A stretch of DNA of 34,644 nt, taken from positions 1-34,644 of the forward strand of contig JBFFNE010000025.1 of assembly GCA_041563315.1 (NCBI GenBank), in the 5' to 3' direction. Shown piece by piece: positions 20,838-29,102 of the stretch. Under the pieces are notes generated by a model. That model was given only the letters and a program-made list of their open reading frames with translations. It did not search any database and was not told the origin of the DNA. The translations under genes and the position numbers were made by a program. The stretch's first letter is position 1; each line of letters starts with the position of its first letter. This stretch comes from JBFEYJ01 sp041563315. GTDB taxonomy: Bacteria; Pseudomonadota; Gammaproteobacteria; Thiohalomonadales; Thiohalomonadaceae.

Positions 20838-21635
20838 TTACCTTGTCGCTGCGCTACGCCACCACCAGTGCGGGCCGAAGAAAAAGAGCAGGGCGGCGGT
20901 GACGACGATGGCTGGTCCGGCGGGCAGGTCCCAGCGATAGGAGCCGAACAGGCCGCCGCTGACCGCGAGCATGCCGATCACTGAGGCCAGCAGCGCCATC
21001 TGTTCGGGGGTGCGTACGTAGTGGCGGGCGGTAGCGGCGGGGATGATCAGCAGCGAGGTGATGAGCAGCACGCCGATCACCTTCATCGCGGTGGCGATCA
21101 CCAGGGCAATCAGCAGCATGAAGAGCAGCCGCGTGCGCGCCACGTTGACCCCCTCGACCTGGGCCAGCTCCTCATGCACGGTCATCGCCAGCAGCGGGCG
21201 CCAGAGCCAGAGCAGCAGCAGCAGTGCGATCACCGCGCCGATGCCGATCCACAGCAGGTCGCCGTTACCCACGGCGAGGATGTCGCCGAACAGGTAGCCC
21301 ATCAGGTCGATTCGTACATTCTCGGCAAAGGAGATCGCCACCAGCCCCAGCGCCAGGGCGCTATGGGCAAGAATCCCGAGCAGGGTGTCGGAGGCGAGTT
21401 TGCGCTGCCCCTGCAGGGCGACCAGCCCCAGTGCCAGCAGCAGGCAGACCAGGGTGATGGCCAGATTGAGGTTCAGGTCGAACAGTACGCCGAGGCTGAC
21501 ACCGAGCAGCGCGGAGTGTGAGAGGGTGTCGCCAAAGTAGGCCATGCGCCGCCACACCACGAAGGTGCCGAGGCTGCCGGTGACCAGCGCCACGGTCAGC
21601 CCGGCCAGCAGGGCGCGCAACAGAAAGTCATCCAT
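20838..21635 (-). CDS. znuB: zinc ABC transporter permease
   Basis: The 265-residue inner-membrane permease belongs to the metal-ion ABC-3 family, with about eight hydrophobic segments. Typical stretches are V-W-R-R-M-A-Y-F-G-D-T-L-S-H-S-A-L-L-G-V near residue 29, the coupling region around E-E-L-A-Q-V-E-G-V-N, and L-L-I-T-S-L-L-I-I-P-A-A-T-A-R near the C-terminus. The length matches E. coli ZnuB (261). The start at 21635 is set by GAGGAG upstream and by the family N-terminus; the 8-base overlap with znuC indicates coupled translation. It forms the channel through which ZnuA-delivered zinc enters the cytoplasm. It is the last gene of zur-znuC-znuB. Confidence 0.94.
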   Translation of the reverse strand: MDDFLLRALLAGLTVALVTGSLGTFVVWRRMAYFGDTLSHSALLGVSLGVLFDLNLNLAITLVCLLLALGLVALQGQRKLASDTLLGILAHSALALGLVAISFAENVRIDLMGYLFGDILAVGNGDLLWIGIGAVIALLLLLWLWRPLLAMTVHEELAQVEGVNVARTRLLFMLLIALVIATAMKVIGVLLITSLLIIPAATARHYVRTPEQMALLASVIGMLAVSGGLFGSYRWDLPAGPAIVVTAALLFFFGPHWWWRSAATR

Positions 21636-22401
21636 GGTGCTTCTCCTCGCGGTGGCAGCTGCCGCACCAGCCTTGGCGGTCCGGCTCATGGTGATGGTGG
21701 TGGGTGTAGGGGGCGAGTCCGTCGAGCGGGCCGGCGATGATCTGTTCGCCGCCAGTCGGGCCCTGGGAACGCCGCTGTTCCGGGTGGCCGGTGCAGCAGA
21801 CCTGCTGGTCGAGGCAGAAGACGCGATCGGTGCGCGCCATCACCAGGTGCAGGTCGTGCGAGACCATCAGGATGCCGCAGTCGCGTTCGTCACGCAGGCG
21901 CGAGATGAGGTCGTAGAGTTCGCTCTGGCCGGTAACATCAATCCCCTGGATCGGCTCGTCAAGAAACAGTAGTTGCGGCTCACGTAACAGGGCGCGGGCC
22001 AGTAATACCCGCTGGGTCTCGCCGCCGGAGAGGGTGGCCATCTGGTTTTCGATAAGATGGTCGGCACCGACCTCCTGCAGTGATTCAGCCAGGCGCGTCT
22101 CGCTGCAGCGGTGGGTCAGTGTGAGAAAGCGACGCACCGTCAGCGGCAGCACCGGATCGATGCTGAGCTTCTGCGGTACGTAGCCGACGCGAATGCCGGG
22201 ACGGCTCTTCACCCGGCCGTGGTTGGGCTGTTGCAGCCCCAGCATGACCTTGACCAGGGTCGATTTGCCGGCGCCGTTGGGGCCGATGAGGGTGACGATC
22301 TCGCCCCGGTGCACCGCCAGGTCGACATGATCCAGTACCATGCGCGGTCCGAAATGGACGGTGACCCCTTGCGCCTCGACCAGCGGTGTGTTGTTACTCA
22401 T
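21628..22401 (-). CDS. znuC: zinc ABC transporter ATP-binding protein with His-rich tail
   Basis: The 257-residue ABC ATPase has Walker A G-P-N-G-A-G-K-S-T at about 41-49, the signature L-S-G-G-E-T-Q-R at about 139, Walker B L-L-F-L-D-E-P, and the switch His in V-S-H-D-L. Gly-Ile-Asp in P-I-Q-G-I-D-V-T-G is typical of the ZnuC group. The last 25 residues are rich in His and Cys (five consecutive His, then C-G-S-C-H and a terminal H-H-G), a probable zinc-binding or zinc-sensing tail. It overlaps zur by 8 bases and znuB by 8 bases. The start at 22401 gives the family N-terminus M-S-N-N-T-P-L-V-E-A. Confidence 0.95.
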   Translation of the reverse strand: MSNNTPLVEAQGVTVHFGPRMVLDHVDLAVHRGEIVTLIGPNGAGKSTLVKVMLGLQQPNHGRVKSRPGIRVGYVPQKLSIDPVLPLTVRRFLTLTHRCSETRLAESLQEVGADHLIENQMATLSGGETQRVLLARALLREPQLLFLDEPIQGIDVTGQSELYDLISRLRDERDCGILMVSHDLHLVMARTDRVFCLDQQVCCTGHPEQRRSQGPTGGEQIIAGPLDGLAPYTHHHHHEPDRQGWCGSCHREEKHHG

Positions 22402-22891
22402 GGCTGGTGCTCCGGCAGTCGGTGCATAATCCGCTAATTTCCACCGTCTGCCGTTCAATCTCAAAGCCCATGCTGCGGGCACTTTGATCCAGTTGCTGAT
22501 TGATACCCTGAACGTCCACCTCCACCACCTGCCGGCAGCGGCTGCAGACCAGGAACTGGCCATGGTGCGGGGTGCCCGGTGCGGTACAGCCGGTATAGGC
22601 ATTGAGGCTCTCAATGCGATGGATCAGACCCTGTTCCAGTAGAAACTCCAGCGCCCGGTAAACGGTCGGCGGGGCCGCCTTGCGGCCCTGTTCGCGCAAT
22701 CGCTCCAGCAGCGTGTAGGCCCCGACCGGCTTGTGCTCTTCCCAGACCAGCTCAAGGATCTGCTGGCGCTGGGGTGTCAGCCGCCCGCCCTGCTCGGCAC
22801 AGACGGCCCTAGCCTGTGCGAGTGCCGAGTCGATACAGGCGCTGTGATCGTGACGTTCCGGCAGAAACGGCGATGACATTGGCTTGCCCAT
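22394..22891 (-). CDS. zur: zinc uptake regulator (Fur family)
   Basis: The 165-residue Fur-family repressor has an N-terminal winged helix (L-T-P-Q-R-Q-Q-I-L-E-L-V-W, then P-P-T-V-Y-R-A-L-E-F-L) and a metal-binding C-terminal part. The structural zinc site is given by C-S-R-C and C-T-D-C. His-rich T-P-H-H-G-Q-F precedes the first pair, as in Zur. With zinc bound it represses znuA and its own operon through the box at 22913-22927. GGAG stands eight bases before the ATG at 22891. Placement as the first gene of the znuCB operon and opposite znuA settles Zur rather than Fur. Confidence 0.94.
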   Translation of the reverse strand: MGKPMSSPFLPERHDHSACIDSALAQARAVCAEQGGRLTPQRQQILELVWEEHKPVGAYTLLERLREQGRKAAPPTVYRALEFLLEQGLIHRIESLNAYTGCTAPGTPHHGQFLVCSRCRQVVEVDVQGINQQLDQSARSMGFEIERQTVEISGLCTDCRSTSHE

Positions 22892-22912
22892 GTGAAGCTC
22901 CGGTGAAATAAT

Positions 22913-22927
22913 TGTTATATTATAACA
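22913..22927. promoter_or_regulatory. Zur box in the zur/znuA divergent promoter
   Basis: A perfect 15-base palindrome, TGTTATA-T-TATAACA, matches the core of the known gammaproteobacterial Zur operator. It lies between the divergent zur (start 22891) and znuA (start 22948), so one site can repress both units when zinc is plentiful. Confidence 0.9.
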
Positions 22928-22947
22928 TTCTATCTTCCGAGGTCACC

Positions 22948-23877
22948 ATGCTGCGCAATCTGTTTCTCCTGTTGGTATTGTGCTGGAGCCTGCCGTTGTC
23001 GGCGGCTCCGCGGGTGGTTGTCAGCATCGGCCCCGTGCATTCACTGGTGGCAGGGGTGATGGAGGGGCTGGGCGAGCCGCAGCTTCTGATCCCGGCCGGC
23101 GCCTCACCCCACGCCTATGCACTGAAACCCTCGGATGCCCGCGCCCTGAGCGAGGCCGAGCTGGTGATCTGGGTCGGCGGGGGGGTAGAGGCAATGCTGG
23201 AGAAGCCGTTGCACTCCTTGGCGGGCAAGGCCCAGCGCCTGGAGCTGTTACAGGTCGGGGGAATGCATCTGTTGCCCTCTCGCAAGGGCGGTGTCTGGCA
23301 TGGGCAGAACCAGGTACAGGACCACCAGCAGGCACACGCCGGGCATGGGCATGGCGGGGTGGACCCCCACCTGTGGCTGGCGCCTGAAAATGCACGGCGT
23401 ACTGTTGCTGCCGTGGCCGATGCGTTGTCGGTAGTGGACGCTGCCAATGGCCCGCGCTATCAGAGCAATGCTGCGGCGCTGCAGCAGCGGATCGATGCGT
23501 TTGCAGTGACACTGGCGCAACGGCTGGAGCCACTGCAGGGAGAGCCCTATATCGTTTTTCACGATGCCTACCACTACTTCGAACAGGCCTTCGGCTTGCA
23601 ACCGGTAGGCGCTATTGCCGTCAGCCCCGAGCAGCGTCCTGGTGCACGGCGCCTGATCGAGATCCGCCAGGCGATCCGCGACAGCGGCGCCCGTTGCGTT
23701 TTCAGTGAGCCGCAGTTCCGACCCGATATTGTCGAGGTGGTGCTGGAGGGTAGCGGTGCACGCCACGGTGTGCTCGACCCGCTGGGGGCCGAGCTGGTGC
23801 CCGGCAAGGCACAGTGGTTTGAGCTGATGCAGGGCGTTGCGGAGAACCTGCAACACTGCCTGACCGACGGACTATAA
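22948..23877 (+). CDS. znuA: zinc ABC transporter periplasmic binding protein
   Basis: The 309-residue protein starts at ATG 22948, with GAGG five bases upstream; an in-frame TTG at 22912 is rejected because it lies in the Zur box. The signal peptide spans residues 1-19 (L-L-V-L-C-W-S-L-P-L-S-A-A). Family marks are S-I-G-P-V-H-S-L-V-A, P-A-G-A-S-P-H-A-Y-A-L (the first zinc His), a His-rich loop (H-A-G-H-G-H-G), D-P-H-L-W-L with a second ligand, F-H-D-A-Y-H-Y-F with a third, and S-E-P-Q-F near the C-terminus. The loop captures zinc in the periplasm and hands it to ZnuB. It converges on the PepSY gene, with six bases of overlap at the 3' ends. Confidence 0.95.
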   Translation: MLRNLFLLLVLCWSLPLSAAPRVVVSIGPVHSLVAGVMEGLGEPQLLIPAGASPHAYALKPSDARALSEAELVIWVGGGVEAMLEKPLHSLAGKAQRLELLQVGGMHLLPSRKGGVWHGQNQVQDHQQAHAGHGHGGVDPHLWLAPENARRTVAAVADALSVVDAANGPRYQSNAAALQQRIDAFAVTLAQRLEPLQGEPYIVFHDAYHYFEQAFGLQPVGAIAVSPEQRPGARRLIEIRQAIRDSGARCVFSEPQFRPDIVEVVLEGSGARHGVLDPLGAELVPGKAQWFELMQGVAENLQHCLTDGL

Positions 23878-24648
23878 TGACGCTCTCCGGCTCTGGCGCT
23901 GCTGATGTCGACGTCGCCACCAGATGAGCATGCCGCTGGCGGCATTGAACAGCAGCAAGATCGCGGCGATATCCATAGTCGTGCTCCCCCATTTGCCGAA
24001 CAGCCGGCCACTGTGCAGATCGAGAATGATACGCTCAAGGGGCAGTGACGGACCGGGGTGCAGTGCAGCCAGTTTAAACTGGAGCGCTGGTGGTGGTGGC
24101 TGCGGTTGAGACCATGTCGCAGAGGCTGGAATACTTTGCCATTGCTCCTCATCCGGATGGCCGCGCACAGCCCCGTGGTCGCTTTGCAGCACCAGCTCAC
24201 CGCGCCTGTTTTTGGCGATGGCAGTGATCGCTCCAGATATCCCGGTGGGTGCTTCCATGCGCTCGATCAATATTCCTTCCGGCGTAAACAGCAACAGCGA
24301 GTGACGGCTGGCCGCCACCAGCATCTGCGGCAGGCGCACCACGCCAAGCAGCGGTGTCGGCTGGCGGTGGGTGAGGGGGTGATCGTCGAGGTACAGATGG
24401 TCCCCCCATTGGCTGAGCCACTGCCCCTCTGCCGGGAAAAAGCGTCCGTGTTGTGGTTCGATCCCGTACCACCGGAGTAACCAGGAGGGGCTCAGCTGGC
24501 GCTGATCCAGTCCCAGTCTCTCTGTGTGGTTGAGCAGTGTCCCGGTTACAGCAAGGAGCACGGCCAGCAGCGCCACGGCCAGCCCAAGGTAGCGGTGCCA
24601 CTGATAGAGGGAGCGGAGTTTGGGGCGATGGCGTTTATGGCGTGTCAT
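23872..24648 (-). CDS. PepSY-associated transmembrane protein
   Basis: The 258-residue protein has a first membrane helix preceded by Y-Q-W-H-R-Y-L-G (15-22) and followed by L-L-N-H-T-E-R-L (38-45), and a second helix at about 225-245 (A-A-I-L-L-L-F-N-A-A-S-G-M-L-I-W-W-R-R-R). The His residues flanking helix 1 are those usually seen in PepSY membrane proteins, where they may bind haem. About 180 residues lie on the periplasmic side between the helices. It overlaps the FMN-binding gene by 14 bases, so both are translated together. I infer an electron-carrying partner for that flavoprotein; the acceptor is unknown. The product ends with a very basic tail. Confidence 0.8.
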   Translation of the reverse strand: MTRHKRHRPKLRSLYQWHRYLGLAVALLAVLLAVTGTLLNHTERLGLDQRQLSPSWLLRWYGIEPQHGRFFPAEGQWLSQWGDHLYLDDHPLTHRQPTPLLGVVRLPQMLVAASRHSLLLFTPEGILIERMEAPTGISGAITAIAKNRRGELVLQSDHGAVRGHPDEEQWQSIPASATWSQPQPPPPALQFKLAALHPGPSLPLERIILDLHSGRLFGKWGSTTMDIAAILLLFNAASGMLIWWRRRHQQRQSRRASL

Positions 24649-25186
24649 GGGTCTCTCTTACGTGCTGGTCCAATAGCAGCGCCATCCGAGCCATGTTATG
24701 CATGGCCCGGACCGAAAGGGTGGCGCCGGTAATGGCATCGATGGAGACGTCTAGCCGATGCTGTCTATCCAGACCTGCGTTGTGGAACTGCTGGGTAAAG
24801 AAGGGGTAGCGAATTTCCCAGCCGCGGCTTTCGCGGAAAATCAGTACCCGGGTATGTTTCAGTTGGCCCTCTTCGATCACGAAGCCGGCGGTGATCGGAT
24901 GCTCCTTGCCGATCGCCTGTAGAATCCAGACACTGCGCGGTCCATCCTGCCAGTAGCGCAAGCGCAATTGCGGAGGCTGTTCCTGCAGCACTTCCCGGTA
25001 GGTCTCTGCCAGTTTACCGCTGAGCCAGACCCTTCGCGCAGACGGAACTTCTCCGGCAAAGACCTCTTTCACGAAGGCCTCCGGTGTCTGGTAGGTGCCC
25101 CGAGCATGAACGCTGACCACGCTAAAGAGCAGGGCCAGTATGAGAAGGGGACGCGCAAGGCGTCCCCGCAGTCGGTTATCGGTCAT
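24635..25186 (-). CDS. exported FMN-binding domain protein (covalent flavin type)
   Basis: The 183-residue protein has a signal peptide at about 1-28 (L-L-I-L-A-L-L-F-S-V-V-S-V-H-A) and an FMN_bind domain. The motif D-A-I-T-G-A-T (150-156) fits the D/N-x-x-T/S-G-A-T site at which the flavin transferase ApbE links FMN to the final Thr (Thr156), as in RnfG and NqrC. No apbE is in the window. The start at 25186 is preceded by AAGGAG; an upstream extension overlapping the porin gene is unlikely. It lies between a porin gene and the PepSY gene on one strand. The likely role is extracytoplasmic electron transfer; the link to iron is inferred from the Fur-type site upstream. Confidence 0.85.
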   Translation of the reverse strand: MTDNRLRGRLARPLLILALLFSVVSVHARGTYQTPEAFVKEVFAGEVPSARRVWLSGKLAETYREVLQEQPPQLRLRYWQDGPRSVWILQAIGKEHPITAGFVIEEGQLKHTRVLIFRESRGWEIRYPFFTQQFHNAGLDRQHRLDVSIDAITGATLSVRAMHNMARMALLLDQHVRETHDTP

Positions 25187-25196
25187 CCATCGCTCC

Positions 25197-26333
25197 TTAG
25201 AACTGGTAACCGATACCGAGATTGATGCCGTCATACTCACTCTGGCCGTCAGGGGCCGACTGGTTCTGGTAGTCGGCCTTGATCACGACATCACGGTGGG
25301 GCCAGAAGCTGATACCAAGGTCAGTCTGCCGGTATTTGGAGTTGGCATCGTCGCCAGCCTGGTTGTCCCATACATTGTGGCGGGCAAAGACGCCCCACTT
25401 CGTATTGAACTTGTATGATGGTTCGATGTACCACCCCTGCTGTTCGTCCTTGCCGGCGGCAGTACCGTCATCGTCCAGTTGCCAGCGGGCGAAAAGGGCT
25501 CGCACGCTGAACGGACCGCTTGTGTAAGTGGTGTGGGTCTCCAGCAAATCCGCAGCCACCGCCTTGGCGGCGGTGTCCTGGCGGATATCGGTCTGGTGGT
25601 TGAGAGTCGCTGCCAGGTTCAGTCCGGGTACGCCGGTCCACTTCAATCGTGCGGTGTAGGCGAGGGCATCGGCCTTGGACTTGGCCACTTTCTGGCGGCT
25701 GCCGCGGATGTTGTAGTCGTTGGCATAGAGGCCGGAGTGGAGCGCCAGGTCGTAGGAGAGGCCGTTGTCCATACGGTGATTGAAGGCGGCACCGGCTTCC
25801 CACCAGGTGGCGGGGATGATGTTCTTTTCCACCGGGTTGCGTTCGACACCGTAGAAGGTCGGCGGCTCGTGGGTGTCGTTGATGATACCCACTGGGGTGA
25901 GGAAGAGGCCTCCCTTGGCGCTCATCTGCGGGTTGAGGTCGAATTCTATATAGGCTTGCTCTACTTCCACTTCTCCGGGCTGTCCCTCGCCGGCAAGCGT
26001 GTGCTCGACTTCCAGCTCAGTCAAAAGACGGGTCCGGGCATCGAACTCGTGGCCGAAGAAGAGCACGAAGCGGTGGAGGTCGATCGATTTGTTGTCGGAA
26101 CCGCCATCGAGCTGGTTGCGGAGGTTATTGTAGTGAAGTTCGCCATAACCGCCGATGGTGGTGCGACTGTGGACACTACTCTGGCTGTCTGCGATGGTTG
26201 CAAGGGCCTCGGCGCGCTGTTCGAGTTCACTGACCTGCTCCTGCAGCCGCTCAATTGACGGCTCTGCAGCAACCGCTCCGAATGGGCTTGCCGCTATGGC
26301 AGCCATCAGGCCGTACCTAATCTGCTTGTTCAT
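25197..26333 (-). CDS. outer-membrane porin with N-terminal coiled coil
   Basis: 378 residues from ATG 26333, with AGGAG six bases upstream. The signal peptide ends near A-V-A-A-E (about residue 22). A short coiled coil (about 24-50, I-E-R-L-Q-E-Q-V-S-E-L-E-Q-R-A-E) is followed by beta-barrel sequence with alternating polar and aromatic residues, starting T-I-G-G-Y-G-E-L-H-Y-N-N and closing with I-N-L-G-I-G-Y-Q-F, the terminal Phe needed for outer-membrane insertion. The design resembles OprO/OprP- and LbtU-like porins; the solute cannot be read from sequence. Its promoter overlaps a Fur-type site, and the FMN-binding and PepSY genes follow, so iron uptake or reduction is the best guess. Confidence 0.85.
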   Translation of the reverse strand: MNKQIRYGLMAAIAASPFGAVAAEPSIERLQEQVSELEQRAEALATIADSQSSVHSRTTIGGYGELHYNNLRNQLDGGSDNKSIDLHRFVLFFGHEFDARTRLLTELEVEHTLAGEGQPGEVEVEQAYIEFDLNPQMSAKGGLFLTPVGIINDTHEPPTFYGVERNPVEKNIIPATWWEAGAAFNHRMDNGLSYDLALHSGLYANDYNIRGSRQKVAKSKADALAYTARLKWTGVPGLNLAATLNHQTDIRQDTAAKAVAADLLETHTTYTSGPFSVRALFARWQLDDDGTAAGKDEQQGWYIEPSYKFNTKWGVFARHNVWDNQAGDDANSKYRQTDLGISFWPHRDVVIKADYQNQSAPDGQSEYDGINLGIGYQF

Positions 26334-26395
26334 GTTAGCTCCTGAAAAATGTTTGCCTGGAAAACGCGGCACCTCCCGGGCGGTGCGATAGGGCT

Positions 26396-26439
26396 ACTTT
26401 ATGCAAACATTAATCTTAATGCAAATGGTTATCATTTAG
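26396..26439 (-). promoter_or_regulatory. promoter with overlapping Fur-type operator
   Basis: On the minus strand TTGCAT (26419-26424) and TAAAGT (26396-26401) are 17 bases apart. A Fur-box-like site at 26421-26439 overlaps the -35 and agrees with about 13 of 19 consensus positions (core AAATG...ATCATTT on the plus strand). It would drive the porin, FMN-binding and PepSY genes under iron limitation. Confidence 0.6.
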
Positions 26440-26515
26440 ATTATTGGGTAAGCTTAAGGCTAGGTGGTGGGGCGGTACTGAGAGGATGTCGCATCAGGTC
26501 GACGCGACAGTGGGA

Positions 26516-26932
26516 CTAGAAGGGCTTTACGACTACCAGGATAGTGACGGCGGTCAGGACGATAACGGGTATCTCATTGAAAAAACGGTAGAATTTATGG
26601 CTTCTCGTGTTGCGGTTATCGGCGAAGACCTTCACCAGATGGCCGCAATAGAAGTGGTAGGCAATTAGCGCCGCCACCAGCACCAGTTTGGCATGCATCC
26701 AGCCACCTGTGATGCCGTAACCCAGCCACAGCCAAGTGCCCAGCAACAATGCCAGTACTGCCAGGGGAGTCATGAAACGGTAGAGTTTTTCTTCCATCAG
26801 TTGGAGCCGTGCAAGCTCGGCAGGCTCGCTGGCCATGGCGTGGTTGACGAAGAGCCGTGGCAGATAGAAGAGGCCGGCGAACCAGGAGACGACGAAGACG
26901 ATATGAAAGGCCTTGATCCACAGTACTAGCAT
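26516..26932 (-). CDS. hemJ: protoporphyrinogen oxidase HemJ
   Basis: The 138-residue membrane protein has four hydrophobic segments, in size and pattern a HemJ, the haem-dependent protoporphyrinogen IX oxidase of bacteria that lack HemG and HemY. His10 in K-A-F-H-I-V-F-V-V-S-W-F-A-G, the L-P-R-L-F-V-N-H segment and Lys82 in W-M-H-A-K-L match residues conserved in the family. It sits four bases after the tlpA-like gene and is probably cotranscribed with it. With hemL it represents two steps of haem synthesis in this window. The 183 bases between it and the porin start hold the Fur-type promoter. Confidence 0.9.
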   Translation of the reverse strand: MLVLWIKAFHIVFVVSWFAGLFYLPRLFVNHAMASEPAELARLQLMEEKLYRFMTPLAVLALLLGTWLWLGYGITGGWMHAKLVLVAALIAYHFYCGHLVKVFADNRNTRSHKFYRFFNEIPVIVLTAVTILVVVKPF

Positions 26933-26936
26933 TCTG

Positions 26937-27446
26937 CTATTCCTTGTTTTGTAACATGCCTAGAATGCGATTGTGCAATGCATCCATGTCTATTTCGCCC
27001 AGTTTTTGCTGTACGATGCGCCCGTTAGGGCCGATGAGGAACGTGGTGGGGGTGAGTTTCACATCGCCAAAGGCTTGGGCGGCGGCTCCATTGCTATCGA
27101 GCGCCACCTTGTAGGGAAGCTGTTTCAGTCGCACCATCTCCCGTACTTGCTCCTCAGGGTCATAGGCCATGGCAAGGCCGATGATTTCCAGGCCCTGTGG
27201 TCCCAGCTCGTTATACAGCTCGACCAGGTGGGGCATCTCCTTAACACAGCCGGGGCAGGTGGTGGCCCAGAAGGTGACCAGCACCGGCCGCCCCTGAAGC
27301 TGTTGCAGAGAGACTTTTTCGCCGGAGAGTGTGGTCACACTCAGCTTAGGTGCCGGTTTGAGGCCGCTGGGGGTAAACCAGACGTAGGCGAGTACACCGA
27401 CTAGGGCGATGGCGAAGGCAGTAATGGCGATGTCTTTGGTTTTCAT
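26937..27446 (-). CDS. TlpA-like membrane-anchored thioredoxin
   Basis: The 169-residue protein has an N-terminal signal anchor (about 6-24) and a thioredoxin fold on the periplasmic side. The active site is W-A-T-T-C-P-G-C (60-67; Cys64 and Cys67), and the cis-Pro segment is L-T-P-T-T-F-L-I. The P-G-C-V-K-E-M-P-H-L pattern is typical of TlpA/ResA-type reductases that keep periplasmic thiols reduced, often for cytochrome maturation. The partner protein is unknown. It lies between a CLC transporter gene (52 bases upstream) and hemJ (4 bases downstream), both on the same strand. Confidence 0.9.
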   Translation of the reverse strand: MKTKDIAITAFAIALVGVLAYVWFTPSGLKPAPKLSVTTLSGEKVSLQQLQGRPVLVTFWATTCPGCVKEMPHLVELYNELGPQGLEIIGLAMAYDPEEQVREMVRLKQLPYKVALDSNGAAAQAFGDVKLTPTTFLIGPNGRIVQQKLGEIDMDALHNRILGMLQNKE

Positions 27447-27498
27447 AGGCTCGCTTTAATAAGGGTGAGGAATGATGTGTTGATTTTAGCGGCTAAGC

Positions 27499-28854
27499 CT
27501 AATGCGGACTACTCTGATGGGGGTTGTCCGCATTTGCCGGTTTTGGTTCCTCTCCGCGGAGGCGGTCGAGAAAGCCTTGTGCTAGGGAGCGATAAATGGG
27601 TTCATGGCAGATTAGGCGCGATGTGCCGTAGGCGATAAAGGCGGTCGCCATTAGCGGCAACAGCATGGTGTGGTTGGCGGTCATTTCCATGACGATGACA
27701 AAAGCGGTGATTGGGGTCTGCACTACGCCGGTGAAGTAGGCGACCATGGTGAGGATGACGATGGCCTCTACTGCCGGTCCCGAGAACAGGTCTGCCAGCA
27801 CCGAGCCGAGCCCTGCTCCGGTGGCCAACGAGGGGGCGAAAATACCACCGGGGATGCCGCTGAAGTAAGAGGCAGTGGTGGCGATCATCTTAAGGAATGG
27901 ATAGGCCGCCTCCGCTTCGCCGGTACCGGTGATCACGGCCTGCGCCTCTGGGTATCCGGTTCCATATGCGGTGCCGCCTGAGAGGATGCCGGCGATGGCC
28001 ACCACCAGGCCGCACAAGGCAGGGATTAGTAAGGGATGACGTGTCAGGTGCGGGGCTATCCAGCGCGAACCACTGACCAGAATGCGGGCGAATCCGCCAC
28101 CAAGCAGCCCTCCAATAATGCCGACCACCGGAACAACAATCCACCCACTGCCCAGTGCCAGAGTGGCACTGCTGTGGCCGAAATAGGTGTAATTACCCAT
28201 CACGGCCAGTGCAGTGATGCCGGCTACGATGACCGCGGTGAGCATGGTGCCGCTGGTGCGCTCCTCAAAGCTGCGCGCCATCTCCTCGATGGCAAAGACG
28301 ATTCCCGCTAGCGGGGTGTTGAAGGCGGCGGCGATCCCAGCGGCGCTACCAGCAATAATCAAACTCTTGTCCAAATAGTGGCGTGGGAAGCGGGCGCGGT
28401 GGCCCACCGAGTACATGATGGCGGCGCCGATATGCACGGTCGGTCCCTCACGACCAATGGAGGCTCCACACAGCAGACCGAGCATGGTCAGAAATATTTT
28501 GCCGATGGCGATACGCAGCGACAGCACGGTGTGCCTGAGGTGATATATTTGCGGTGGCATTTCCAGTGCGGCTATCGCCTGCGGGATACCGCTACCTTGG
28601 GCGCCGGGGAAGTATCGCCGGGTAAGCCAGGCAATGAGCACCAGTCCGGCCGGGGTAAGCAACAGAGGCACGTAGGGGGAATGAGACTCGAGCTGGCGAA
28701 AAAGATGACTGGCCGCTTCGCTACCAAGGGCGAAGAGGGCGGAGATTAGTCCTACCAGGATGGCGCCACCCCAGAACACCAGGCGGGCTTTCCACTGGTG
28801 GAGGGAGAGGTAGGAGCGGAGGGTCATCCGCAGATAGCGTAGTGTCACTCGCAT
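27499..28854 (-). CDS. CLC-family chloride transporter
   Basis: The 451-residue protein contains the CLC selectivity motifs G-S-G-I-P (87-91), G-R-E-G-P (134-138, with gating Glu136) and G-G-I-F-A-P (336-341). E-E at 190-191 aligns with Glu202/Glu203 of E. coli ClcA, and keeping the internal proton glutamate suggests Cl-/H+ exchange rather than a channel. The central Tyr445 of ClcA aligns with His395 (M-T-A-N-H-T), so the inner anion gate differs. There are about 16 hydrophobic segments and no C-terminal CBS domains. It lies upstream of the tlpA-like gene on the same strand. The exact ion is unknown; other anions are possible. Confidence 0.9.
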   Translation of the reverse strand: MRVTLRYLRMTLRSYLSLHQWKARLVFWGGAILVGLISALFALGSEAASHLFRQLESHSPYVPLLLTPAGLVLIAWLTRRYFPGAQGSGIPQAIAALEMPPQIYHLRHTVLSLRIAIGKIFLTMLGLLCGASIGREGPTVHIGAAIMYSVGHRARFPRHYLDKSLIIAGSAAGIAAAFNTPLAGIVFAIEEMARSFEERTSGTMLTAVIVAGITALAVMGNYTYFGHSSATLALGSGWIVVPVVGIIGGLLGGGFARILVSGSRWIAPHLTRHPLLIPALCGLVVAIAGILSGGTAYGTGYPEAQAVITGTGEAEAAYPFLKMIATTASYFSGIPGGIFAPSLATGAGLGSVLADLFSGPAVEAIVILTMVAYFTGVVQTPITAFVIVMEMTANHTMLLPLMATAFIAYGTSRLICHEPIYRSLAQGFLDRLRGEEPKPANADNPHQSSPH

Positions 28855-29102
28855 GGGTTGATGTACTGACAGCCGCTGGCTGGTGATTGCCTGAGCCCTG
28901 CATTATGCCAGAAGGAGGGAGGGAGTGTCCTACACATCAGATACAAACCTCGAGAAAAAGCGCCAGGAGGGGCGCGCGCGCGGCGTAAATAATCCTGTTT
29001 GCATGCGCTCCAGCCCATAATGCCGGAATCTTCCTCTTTCGCTTTAAGGTGTCAGCCTTTATCATCATGGGTCTTGTGTAGAATATTCAGGTTGTGTTGA
29101 CG

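Noticed and set aside
22912..22947. Upstream TTG start for znuA
   Set aside because: It would place the Zur box inside the coding region and put extra residues before a clear signal peptide.
23872..26333. FMN-binding and PepSY genes as part of an Rnf or Nqr complex
   Set aside because: No other rnf or nqr subunit genes are present; the neighbours are a porin and zinc uptake genes.
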